Shown here: positions 44,961 through 55,035 of the stretch, piece by piece
Layout of the letters: each line of letters starts with the position of its first letter
How positions within the stretch are numbered: the first letter of the stretch is position 1
From: Pachypanchax playfairii
Lineage: Eukaryota > Chordata > Actinopteri > Cyprinodontiformes > Aplocheilidae
DNA: 64,000 nt
Direction of reading: 5' to 3'
Assembly: GCA_006937955.1 (NCBI GenBank)
Contig: SSNP01000132.1
Coordinates: 1,227,498-1,291,497, forward strand
The notes under the pieces: model-generated
What the model saw: only the letters and a program-made list of their open reading frames with translations
What the model was told of the DNA's origin: nothing
Database searches by the model: none
Translations under genes and position numbers: made by a program

Positions 44961-45632
44961 TGGGTGGGTCACAACCAAGTGCAATGTGATGGTGCTAAAA
45001 GAAAGTCCTGTGCAGCGGTTAGTAAAGTCTCTCATGTGCAACAAGCTCAAACAGATGGAAATTATACACCTAAATGGGTAATTGATAAAAATGTAAACCT
45101 GAAAACAAAATTTCAAATATGATTCAGCCGATGAAAAAGCTGCTGTCACATCAGAGGTAAATTAGGTGTTTACAGTTAGTCTTCACAAGAAATAGAAACT
45201 AATAAATATAGTTCGTACTGCATTGAATTTGTTCCCCCCCTCCCAAAAAAAAAAGAAAAAGCCAAGTGACAGAGCTTTTAAACATCAGGAAATTAATGTC
45301 AGAATCAGTTTATATTAACGTTGTTCCCGTGTTTGTATAGCTGCACTGATTTAACAGAACAAGACGGCTATATTTTGATCTACAGTGTCAGAGAGTAAAA
45401 GGTTCAGACAGCTTTCCTGAGGCTCAAAAAGGAAAAGACCAGGTTGTATTCATAAGGTGACAGTCTAAGGGACCAGATTTCAGACAGCTCTGCAGCAATG
45501 TGCAACCACACACAAACACACACTTTTGTGCAGAGGTTAGTGTACAACATTTAGAAGTTGGCATATTAACTAATCCTTTGTGTAACTGAGCAACAGCTAA
45601 AATCTGAAATCAGTGAGGTCTGAAACACTTAT
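44961..45632. other. No gene seen
   Basis: No recognised feature. The LINE's weak 5' remnant may extend a little into it. Confidence 0.4.
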
Positions 45633-45636
45633 TTAA

Positions 45637-46409
45637 AGGTACAATATGGAACATTTTCATAAAAGCAGTATTTAAAAAAATAATAATGCCTCCACGGGGT
45701 GTTTAGAATGAAAATACACTATTTCCTTTAAAAATTATATTCTAAGTAAAATATTATAAAATATTAATTTTGACAGGCACAACGTTGGCATTTTGTTTAA
45801 ATCTACCAGCCAATAGCTGGCAGAGCAGCGGGCACCATTTTGGGTTGCCTAATACAGTAAATAATCCAGCACAGTGAGGCTGGTACTGTGGAGTCTGCAG
45901 GTCAAGCAGCTGGAAGCACCGGGGACATGTGGTCATTATATACCTTATCTGCTTGCCATAAAGGATTTCTGACATGTGAGAACCAGGTTCTGTGTGGAAA
46001 AGTTTTTTTTTTTAGGAGATAACTAATACGTAGCTGCAGCAGGTTGCTGAAGTGGAGGAGCTTTGGGCCACTGGTTCAACTGGAAGACACACCACGTAGG
46101 ATTTTATTGCTTTTTTTTATTTTATTGGATAAGTGGGCCGTGCAGGATGGTGTTGGAGGAGGACAGAGGATCTTAGGAGGGACTGCAGGAAGTTTTGGTT
46201 TGCTTGAGAAGAGCCGTGGGACAACTATGAACTCTTTGTCACGGACTGAATTGATGATTGAGCTTCAAACAGGTAGGAGCTGCTTTTATCAGAGTCAGTG
46301 TGTGATCAATGTGTGAGCTGAACTCATGATATTTTATTGTCCTGCTCTGATCGAGGATCAGAGGGGGTTTGGTGAGGAGTATTGGTTGACCTGAGCATCG
46401 GAGCGCCTG

Positions 46410-46452
<43 letters not shown>

Positions 46453-46523
46453 TAACGAGCCTGGCACCCAGATGGCTGAAGGCTCTTTTATGTTGTTGTG
46501 GTTTTCATGTTCCATACTCCACC
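45637..46523. mobile_element. TTAA-type TIR element containing a 40-bp poly-G tract
   Basis: Left flank TTAA (45633-45636), right flank TTAG (46524-46527). The ends AGGTACAATATGGAACAT and, complemented, AGGTGGAGTATGGAACAT form an imperfect terminal inverted repeat. No transposase. A small open frame (46044-46316) ending at a donor-like CAG|GTAGGAG has no recognised motif. Confidence 0.55.
46411..46450. repeat. Poly-G tract (40 G)
   Basis: An uninterrupted run of 40 guanines with strong G-quadruplex potential. Length is likely approximate. Confidence 0.93.
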
Positions 46524-46527
46524 TTTA

Positions 46528-47664
46528 GAGTTTCAAAATAACATGTGCAGAACTCAGATGACCCCTTCTGAGTTACTGCAGGAAGAACGGTCCATTGAAT
46601 ATTTTGGAATGAGCGGAGCATGGGGGCATGATTTCAGTTATAAAATGGGAATCTTGACCTCTACCAGGAACAAGATCAAGATTCAATTTATTGACCCACT
46701 AGGGAAAATTTGCACAGATACGTTTAAACTTTAAACCATACAAAAAACAACAAAAACACCCAGCAAATAAATAGTGCAATAAATTAAAAAGAAAAAACTA
46801 ACAGGTTAGGACATTTACACATTTATTTACATGACCGAATAAACTTTATGCTGATCTTTTAACAGAAGATTTTTTGCTTGCAGGGTGACTGTATGGCTGA
46901 AAATGTTTATCTGACTAGTTTTTCTCACAAACACATTGTTATAAAAATTTATGCTGATGCCACTGAGTGTACCCAGGTTTTATTATACATGGTGGATCAA
47001 ATCCAACATTTAAATAAATATGTGTATTTCAAAAGGTTCCCTGGAGTTTGTCTTGCAACAGTCACAGTGATGTGAACCAAAGCTCCATCACTTCACACCT
47101 GAAAGGCTTTTTCAGCTCTGATTATGGATTTGGGGTTTTCTGACTTATAAATGTGGACAGTTACACTGAAAGAGCTTCATCAGTCACTCATAACAACAAC
47201 CCACATGACTCACAGGATGAGTCATGTGTCACTTGTCAAATGTGAATTGTTTGATTACGAGATAATAACCATTCAGTTATCTCGGAGAATAATTCAAATG
47301 ATTCTCACAATTGATGTTGCAAACCTCGTGTATGATGGATTGGTAGGAGGGTCAGAGGCTCGTGTGACTTCAATCACCTTCTTGGTGTGATTGTTCCAAC
47401 TACGGCTTACAAATGTTGTCTCCTGTTCTATAATCAGAACTAAAAGGAACGTTTCAGATGAAGTAAATCTACAAGGAAGTCAACTTGCCTTTTATTTCAG
47501 CTCTCATTAACATACAGCATCAGGTCACATCAAAAATGAATGGAAAACCATGTTTTATGGTAAATGAAATAAACTCAGATTTAAATGTTTTTTATTTAGT
47601 AAAATCAGTCTTTGTATGAATGTGTTACAGCTTTGTGTGTTTATACTTGCAGCGTTGTCTGGGC
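46528..47664. other. No gene seen
   Basis: AT-rich. Short open frames only, no motif. Confidence 0.45.
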
Positions 47665-47765
47665 CACTTTCAAATCAAATCAAATCAAAATCAAAAATAC
47701 TTTATTAATCCCCAAAGGGAAATTCAAGTGTTGTTGTAGCTCAGTTCTTTTTCAGGGAGCCATAG

Positions 47766-47840
47766 AGAGTTCTAGCTGTGGAAAGGAAGGATCTCCTCTA
47801 GAGGGTTCTAGGTGTGGACAGGAAGGATCTCCTGTAGCGG
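47766..47840. repeat. 36-bp tandem dimer inside the LINE
   Basis: TTCTAG starts at 47770 and again at 47806, exactly 36 bp apart. Both units match the array 2 unit (AGGAAGGATCTCCT and so on) with a few differences. Confidence 0.95.
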
Positions 47841-47868
47841 TCTGTGCTGCAGCGGATTATGAAGAATC

Positions 47869-48940
47869 TGTCACGGTTCAGTTACCAGGTGGGGTTGTTT
47901 TGAACTCCCAAGGCGACCCAACTCCAAGACACACACACGAGAACCAGGGATCAGTGAAAGTGAGTTTTATTAGATACATGCACAAGACAATAGTACAGTG
48001 ACATGAAATGTGCACGATGAAAAAACACAGGACTGGAACTGCAGTGGGGTGGAGACTCGATCCTGGAGGAGAGGCTCGTTAGTGACACGTACAAAACAAC
48101 CCGCTGCAGTGTGCGGGGATAGTGCTTGGATACTCACAGTGACGCGGTGACTGAAGCTGCGTGTGGTGAGATCCGAGGGACACTGCAGCGGGGGTGGTGC
48201 TCCAGGAGTCGAGGCAGTGCGGTGAGGTCCGGGACGCGGTGCTGTCGATGCCTGCGTGGGTCCAGCAGGGGAGACAGCAGCGCGCTCACCGGAGAGGTGT
48301 GGATCCAGAGGTGACCAGGGACAGACAGGAGCCAGAGGGAGAGAGCTGGTCGCGTAATACCGCAACGGAGCTCTTAACGTCCGTGCCAAGCCAGTGCTCA
48401 CGATAGGCGGGTAACTGACCACGCAGAGGCACTGGCACCGGAGGATGCTCCAGGGCACGGGTCCGAGAACGGGGGAAGGAGAGCGGGTCGGAAAGCTCTT
48501 GACCGCTAAAACCCCGTAGGAGGTGAGTCCTCTTTCCGGCGGGTTAGGGACCGCGCCGAGGCACTCACGAGCTGGAGGAGCGCTCCAGCGTATCAACTGA
48601 AAGTGAAGGAAGAGAGAAGGCAGGTTAGCAGCAACTATCAACACGTCTGTCATAAATTACCCTGGCCACTCTGTACCACGATAAGGTTGTGGGAGAGTAC
48701 GAACTGGCGCCTGTCTGTGGTTCTTCCTCTGATTAAATACCCAGCTCTCCTGAGCTGGGTAACGATCCACACCTGCAACCACTGATGACTGCCACGCCCT
48801 GGAAATGACAATTAGTGTACAGAAGCACCACACTCACCAGCTGCATAAATCCCCTCAGTCACCAGTAAAACACAACTAACAGTGAAACAACAGCCATCAC
48901 CAAAAACACAAATCCCCAAACAAAACCCCAGACCCTGACA
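47869..48940 (-). mobile_element. Solo LTR 2 (1072 bp)
   Basis: Ends TGTCACGG and CCTGACA with an exact 5-bp target duplication GAATC (47864-47868, 48941-48945). Minus orientation is given by a TATTTAA-type box near 48735 and an AATAAAA signal near 47973. It is GC-rich in its centre. No internal retroelement genes, hence a solo LTR; the 227-codon open frame on the minus strand is probably incidental. It interrupts the LINE cleanly. Confidence 0.85.
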
Positions 48941-49765
48941 GAATCTTCAGACTGAAGACACTCTGTTGTTGAGTTACTGTGTTCTGAAGAGGATGATGAG
49001 GGTTTTCCATCATGTTCTTCATCCTCCTTTGGACAATCAACTCAAGAGACTCCAGTTCAGTCTCCAGGACAGAATCAGTCCTCCTTATCCATCTGTTCAA
49101 CCTCTTCATGTCACTTGCTCTGATGCTGCTTCCCCAACAGGTGACTGCAGATGTGATCAGCTGACAAACTCCTTTTATTTTGCTGCTCCTCTTCAAATCT
49201 CTGTCTGCGCGTATTGTTTGAAAGCCAGACAGAGACACACTGGAGTCCAGGATATGTTCCTTTAGCCATGTCTCAGTGAAACACATGATGCTGCATTCCT
49301 GATACTCTGGCTGGGTCTTCAGCCGAGTTCATCCATTTTGTTAGCAAAGAGATCTCACATTTGTCAGTATGACTGATGGAAGTGAAGGTTTAAACTTCTT
49401 CTTTCTCTCTCTTCACTGTGCTCCTGTTCTGCATCCACGTCTTCTTCTTTTGAGCTCATCAGGGATCCAGAGTTTCAATTTGAGGATTATTTCAGCCTTA
49501 GAAATGTCAGTTAGCTGCACTTTCTTGTAAACAAGTCTCTTGTTGCCATGGTTACGCATCACAACAAGTGGCAAAAAAGTGACAAATCAAGCAAAAAACT
49601 CAATCAGCACATCACCCAAATCAGAAGAAAAGTATTTAGAAAATATTTCCAGAAGAAAAAACTAGCAAGAAATACTCAAAAAGAACAAAAAAATGCTAGC
49701 AAGTGCTAGCTAAGTCACAGAGCTACTCCAACAAGCTGCCACCAGTTGTAGCGCTATTCTGTTGA

Positions 49766-50185
49766 CTTAAAGATGTTGACTTAAAGAGGAACTCACCCCC
49801 TCTAAATTATCTTCCTGCTTACAGCCACTGTTTCAAAAAAATGCTGGAAAGTGGGCGTCACTTAGGACCCTGGGGGGCTGGGCTGTGATTGACATGTCAC
49901 ACTTTTCAATTTTTAAGCCAGAGTGCTAAAGCTACATTTAGATTAGTAACTCTGCCATGTTGCAGGAAGGTAACCTGGAGCATGATGAAAATATAATGTG
50001 CATTAATCACATCCACATGCTATAATATAGACGGAGGCATCGCCTGTGCATCAGAGGGTCCCAGCTCAGAGGTGTGATGTGAGAGGTGAAGGGCCCATTC
50101 CCAACTTACACCCAGAGAAGCATGGAGTCTGAACACAATATATAGCATTGCACGAGATGCAGCATTGTGCAGGATTAAACAGGTT
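49766..50185. other. No gene seen
   Basis: Starts with a TTAAAGAGGAACTCACCCC block that resembles a TTAA-type element end, but a matching end was not found. Confidence 0.35.
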
Positions 50186-50335
50186 ACCTCAGTCAGGTTT
50201 GAGTCACGGTTGTTAAAAGCTTTACAAGACTGATTGATTTTAATGATGTAGCAGATGTAAAATCTTGAATAAAATGTTGAACTGCATGAATGGCTTTATT
50301 TTCACTCACATGTTGCTTTATGATGCACAAATTTA
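50186..50335 (+). repeat. Short dispersed repeat, copy 1 (partner at 60790)
   Basis: TCAGTCAGGTTTGAGTCACG, AAAGCTTTACAAGA and TTGAATAAAATGTTG blocks are shared with 60790-60945 in the same orientation. Class unknown. Confidence 0.7.
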
Positions 50336-51302
50336 CAAGTAAATCGCTGATATAGTCTCCAAGTGCATTTTGGTTAAAACCCTGACCTGGTCATTGGCTC
50401 CTCCCCCCCACCCAGCTCTGATGAGCAACTCAGTTCAGAGTTAATTTTAAATTCAACACTTGACAGAGCTGCTTGAATGTAACTCCCCAAATTAACACCA
50501 ACTATTTTGAAGAATTTACTCTCATGGAGTTAAATAGACTAAACAAGTGTTGAATTAACATTGTAATTTTAACACACAACACCAACACTGGAAATTTAAC
50601 ACTTTTGATTTTGCTGTGCGTGGTGCATCATGTAGTTTTTCTTGAGCAGGAAGCTGGTTAGAAACAATACGAAGATAGATGTAACTAAAAAAACAGCAAC
50701 CCAAGACTTTAGACTGTTAGGCACTGCAAAAAACTTATGTACTGCCGTATTACTATTTATTCAGCCAGTGGAAAGGTATCAAAGAAAACTTATGTGTTAG
50801 AATGGAAGTCCAATTCAAGACCTGAACTTGTGAGAAGACTTGAACATTTCTGATCCCAGACACTCGACATCCAGCCTGAATGAACTTGAACCAATTTAAT
50901 AAAAACAAAAGAATATTCAGTCTTTAGATGAGCAAATCTGGTCTAGCAGCTGTAACTACAATGAAAGTTGTTTCTACAAAGTATTAACTCAAGTGGGTTG
51001 ATTACTAAAGTAAATCTCACATTTCATACTTTTATTTGTAACATATTTTCAATTCATCCATCAGTTTCCTTCTATAGTTATATGCTACTACATGAGATCC
51101 CAGTAAAACACTCACAACACGACACTGAGTATACACAAACACTTAGTAGTTATATTAAATGTATCTGGTGTGAGTATTTGAAGGTGAGAGCAGTTTGTAA
51201 GAGGAGCTGTTTAAAATATGTGGAAGTTACAGCAACATTTAGTGAAATTGCGAGATATCGAAATTCACTATGCCGCCATGACCACGCCTTTAGACTGAGA
51301 GT
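50336..51302. other. No gene seen; AT-rich palindromic segment
   Basis: 50440-50605 contains inverted TTAATTTTAAATTCAACACT / AGTGTTGAATTAACATTG-like blocks, probably a decayed MITE. The open frame at 50968-51558 overlaps the SINE that follows and has no motif. Confidence 0.4.
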
Positions 51303-51583
51303 CATAGTAAATGTCCTGTATTTGTATAATGCTTTTCTAGTCATTCAGACCACTCAAAGCACTTTCACACTACAAGTTTTACATTTACCCATTCACAAAA
51401 CCCAATATGTTGATCGGGGGGAGAGGGTAGGGGCTAATGCTCATACAATGTGCAAATCGGGGGGCAACATGGGGTTCAGTGTCTTGCCCAAGGACACTTC
51501 AACATGTGGAAGCGGTGGAAGATCCACCAACCTTTTGATTAGGAGACGACTGCTCTAATCACTGAGCCACAGCCGCCCTAGTT
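51303..51583 (-). mobile_element. tRNA-derived SINE
   Basis: On the minus strand the head at 51583 reads GGGCGGCTGTGGCTCAGTGA then TTAGAGC, a clear A-box region, with a degenerate B box (GGTTGGTGGATCTTCC) downstream. The body contains CTTGGGCAAGACACTGAACC and the 3' end has AGCATTATACAAATACAGG near 51310-51330. Confidence 0.75.
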
Positions 51584-52254
51584 TTTAGGACCTTGTTACA
51601 TGCACATCATATCTGTAATCTGACAGTCTAAAATTCACTGATCTTTACAGATCTGAGAACAACAAATATGTTCACAGATCCTCAACAAGTCTACATGTCA
51701 ATAATCTGCTATTAGCCCCGCCCTCCAAGTAGAAGATGCAGCCTGTTTTACTCATGGAGGTTTACTGCTAACACCAATGAACTTGAAACTGTCAGATTAC
51801 AGATAATATGCAGGTTAGGGTTAGGGTAAGATGTGGTCTAGGTAGTGCAGCAAAGTTCAACATCTGGCCATGACACTAAATGATGCAGGTATACATTAAA
51901 AAATGTGTTCATGAACAAGGCCCCTACAAATGTTCAAAATGTTCTCCCTATTGAATGCCTTGAACTATCCTGTGATGGACTGACGACCTGGCCAGGTGTA
52001 GCCTCGCCTCTCACCCAATGATTGTTGGAGATAAACACAAGGTCCCTGCGACTCTAAACAGGAAAGACAGTGACTGACATCCTACAGAAATGAACAGTAC
52101 CTACTAAAGATAGCCAGAGTTTGCTGGTGTTTCAGGAAGTGAGTGGGCGGGGCTATGGGGTGTCTGTGGTGCGAGGGCCACTCATTGATACTTGCAGCTT
52201 TAATGTGACTGTAGTAACAGATCTGTTAGAGACATGTCATCTATAATCTTGATT
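51584..52254. other. No gene seen; SINE-like scrap
   Basis: 51965-52030 (GATGGACTGACGACCTGGCC) matches similar scraps at 40165 and 62125, a dispersed repeat piece. Otherwise featureless. Confidence 0.4.
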
Positions 52255-52437
52255 TTTACCTCCACCAAGGAGGTAATGTTTTCATCAGGGTCTGTCTGTC
52301 TGTTAGCAGGATAACTCAAAAACTAATGGATGGATTTTGATGAAATTTTTAGGAAAGGTCAGAAATGATCCCAGGAACAATCGATTAGATTTTGGGGGAT
52401 GATCTGGATTACCGTCTGGATCCAGGAATTTTTTTAA

Positions 52438-53092
52438 AGGGGCCATTCCATTGAAAACGTTTTTTCTGAGGTTTCTGTTGAATATTTTAGCTCCACAGGT
52501 GTTCTTACCTTCATAGTGNNNNNNNNNNTTTTTCTGAGGTTTCTGTTGAATATTTTAGCTCCACAGGTGTTCTTACCTTCATAGTGGGTGTGAAAACAGG
52601 TCAACAACTTCTCTTTCAGTTTTAATCTCTTAAACTACGCAGGTGGTGATAAAACCCGAGTTCTCCCGAGTCCGAACGGCCTGTATCTGTTTCGTCACAA
52701 CTCCTTTGTTCGTTAGTATTTGGCAGCTCCAACAGTTGAAACCACACCTAGCATGCTGCTGGCTAAAAAGCTGTAGCATAAGACGTAGCAAACAGGAAGA
52801 CACAACGTCTGCTGTTGCCATGCACAGCAGGGCAGGAAAGAGTCTTCCTTGCTCTCATAGGCTAGTTTGTTAGCCAATCAGAGTCCAGCAAATTCGAATA
52901 ATGAATATGAACGACCTGCTGCCGAAGTAGCCTGACGGAAGGAGCCGGAACCACCCAAATTTTAATGCAGACAGATTGAAAGGTCTGTTAATAAGTATTT
53001 CCTGACATTTTTTAGATATAAAATGTTTCATATTACTGGTTAAAACTTAAGAAATAACCACAAAGTCCTGAAATTTGTATGAAATGGCCTCT
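52438..53092 (-). mobile_element. TTAA-flanked MITE, copy 5 (with gap-associated duplication)
   Basis: TTAA at 52434-52437 and 53093-53096, full-length family member. Its left part is duplicated around a 10-N gap, explaining 655 bp instead of about 580. Confidence 0.92.
52519..52528. other. Assembly gap (10 N) flanked by a duplicated segment
   Basis: The roughly 58 bases before the gap (TTTTTCTGAGGTTTCTGTTG to CATAGTG) are repeated exactly after it, consistent with an unmerged contig overlap. Confidence 0.95.
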
Positions 53093-53238
53093 TTAAGCAT
53101 ACAAACATAGTACTTTCTACAATATGTCCACTTGGCGGAGGTCTGCGCTCTCTAAGTGCTTTTCTAGTTATCTTTATTGAATTCCACCACAAAGAGACAG
53201 CACACCCAGTTTCCCTCAACGCCAGTCAATGCACTCCA

Positions 53239-53812
53239 TGTTGTGATTCTGGGGTTTGGGTTGTGTTCTGTTTCGATTTATATAGTTTGTTTCATTTGTG
53301 GTTTTGTTTTCCTCCTGGGGTTTGGGTTTATTTTGGGGTTGTTATTCCCTCTTGTTCCCCTTTATGTCCTCCTTGTCTCTCTTGTTCAGCCCTTTTGTCG
53401 CAGTCTCGTTCTTTGCCTCAGTTTCCTGTTCTGCTTTTATTTTGACATCGTCTGTACTTCCTGTTTCCCTCGAGTTTCTCATCAGCTTTATTCTCCCTCT
53501 TCCCAGCTGTGACCTGTTTCCTTGATAAGTTTCCTTTGTGTTTTGTTTCTATAAAAGCTGCTTCTTTTGTTGGATTATTTGTCGGGTGATTCTTCGTCTT
53601 TGTCGTTTCATGATCTCTGATGTTCCCTGTTTGTGTGTGCACTCCTTCTCTGCTCCCTCTGGTCCTCCTGAGCATCTTCTCATGTAAGTTTATTTTGCTG
53701 CCCCGTCAGCTTTTTCCTTTATTTATATAAAAGTTTGTTTTCTGTTTGCTCCTGGTTCTCATTTTCTTGTGTTTGGGTCCTGACTGGACAATACAGAGAG
53801 TAAATCATGACA
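53239..53812 (+). mobile_element. Solo LTR 3 (574 bp)
   Basis: Ends TGTTGTGATT and AATCATGACA with an exact target duplication CTCCA (53234-53238 and 53813-53817). A CTATAAAAGC TATA box lies near 53550-53560. No internal genes. The open frames on it are incidental. Confidence 0.75.
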
Positions 53813-53817
53813 CTCCA

Positions 53818-55031
53818 ATCTCCTGATCTCTAGTATTATTTCCAGCTGCTTCTTATAACAAGTGCATAAATGTATAATAGGTGCGTAATAGTATCTGTTT
53901 CATGTCACACTGGTCCAAAATGACGGTTGCTCTGTACAAAGTCGAAATACAAGTGAAAAAAGTTCTTATAAAGTAGTTTTGTAGATATTGTAATTTATTT
54001 TTCAGCCAGAAGCAATGTGAATATGTCCTGTATATTTCAGAATATGTCCTAAAAAAGAAAAATTATCAATAGAGAAAATAAATATGGCATCTTCATAGAT
54101 TTTTTATTGCTGACTGAACCAAAGGAATTATTTCTCAACTTTGGCATCACTTTTTATTGACGTGTTTCATGTCTGCTTCAATATATTTTGGCAGATTGAT
54201 CATCTAATGACACAGATAAGCATTTACACTACATACTATTCTAGAAATGTTAATGTATTTCCAAAGTATCAGTTTCAACAGTATTACATCAAAAAATGGG
54301 AATTATTTGTGTTCACAGAGAAATTTGTGCATCAAACTGAATCATCCAGTAGGTTTTTTATCTGCTGCAGGCGTATGATCTGATAATTAGTCCCGCCATC
54401 TGTGTGTCAAAGGGTGGCAGCCAAACACCCTCTGTCTTCTTACTGCCTTAAGCGTTTTTATTGTACACCACCTCATCAAACTGTGTACTGTTCTGTAAAT
54501 TACTATTATTTCAGTTTGAAGTTACTATGTCAAAAAGGTAAAAATAACTTTTATTACAACAAATAAAAGTATGTCATGAAAAGTAAGTCTCATAAACCCA
54601 TATTTTATTCCTGATGGACTATAAACAACATATCAGATGCTGAAACTGAGATATTTTACCATTTCGTAATATATTTGATCATTCTGAATATGATTTTCAG
54701 CAACACATTTTTAAAAAAGTTGGAACAGATGCAACAAAAGGCTTTTTTCAAATGGAGAAAGATTTACTGTTAATTTATTTAATTGGTAACAACTCAGTAA
54801 CATGATGAAGGACCATTCTGGGTCTAGTTGCAGTTTTACATACGTCTCTGCTGTTTCTCTGATTTCACCCTCAAATTCCCAAAGAAACAAAGTCTGTTCA
54901 ACCACTAGTTAATCGACATAACAGCAACTTAAAAATATGAATAAAATAAATGCTGGTAATGTTTAAGAACAAAAATAAATAACAATCAGACATTTCTTAT
55001 TGAACATAAGATTTCTCTCGCTCTCTGTTAG
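53818..55031. other. No gene seen
   Basis: AT-rich with no recognised coding motif or repeat. Confidence 0.5.
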
Positions 55032-55035
55032 ATAA

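Larger units (their letters stand above)
47665..49765 (-). mobile_element. Deletion-derivative LINE, copy 2, split by a solo LTR
   Basis: The minus strand shows the same fusion as the 33.6-kb copy. CFTETWLKEHILDSSVSLSG is near 49270-49210, the junction after DRDLKR near 49190, then GVCQLITSAVTCWGSSIRAS to about 48950. After the LTR insertion the 3' end resumes at 47863 and runs to the tail ATCCCCAAAGGGAAATT with a (TTGAT)-type repeat at 47671-47700. The 5' end extends further than in copy 1. Its C-terminal coding end holds a tandem 36-bp dimer (47766-47840). Confidence 0.85.
52255..53170 (+). repeat. Dispersed fish repeat interrupted by a TTAA MITE
   Basis: Left part CTCCACCAAGGAGGTAATGT to CCAGGAATTTTT and right part CTTGGCGGAGGTCTGCGCTC to GTGCTTTTCTAG are the two ends of one dispersed element. 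Fragments are also seen at 10941-11270 and 57535-57575 (GGTGGAGGTCTGAGCTCT). Confidence 0.65.

Noticed and set aside
46324..46515. Proline-run protein
   Set aside because: Created by the poly-G tract on the other strand.
47970..48653. 227-codon minus ORF as a host gene
   Set aside because: Contained within solo LTR 2. GC-rich LTR sequence gives incidental open frames.
53177..53525. Hydrophobic protein ORFs (Phe/Leu/Cys-rich)
   Set aside because: Pyrimidine-rich strand of solo LTR 3; no start or domain support.
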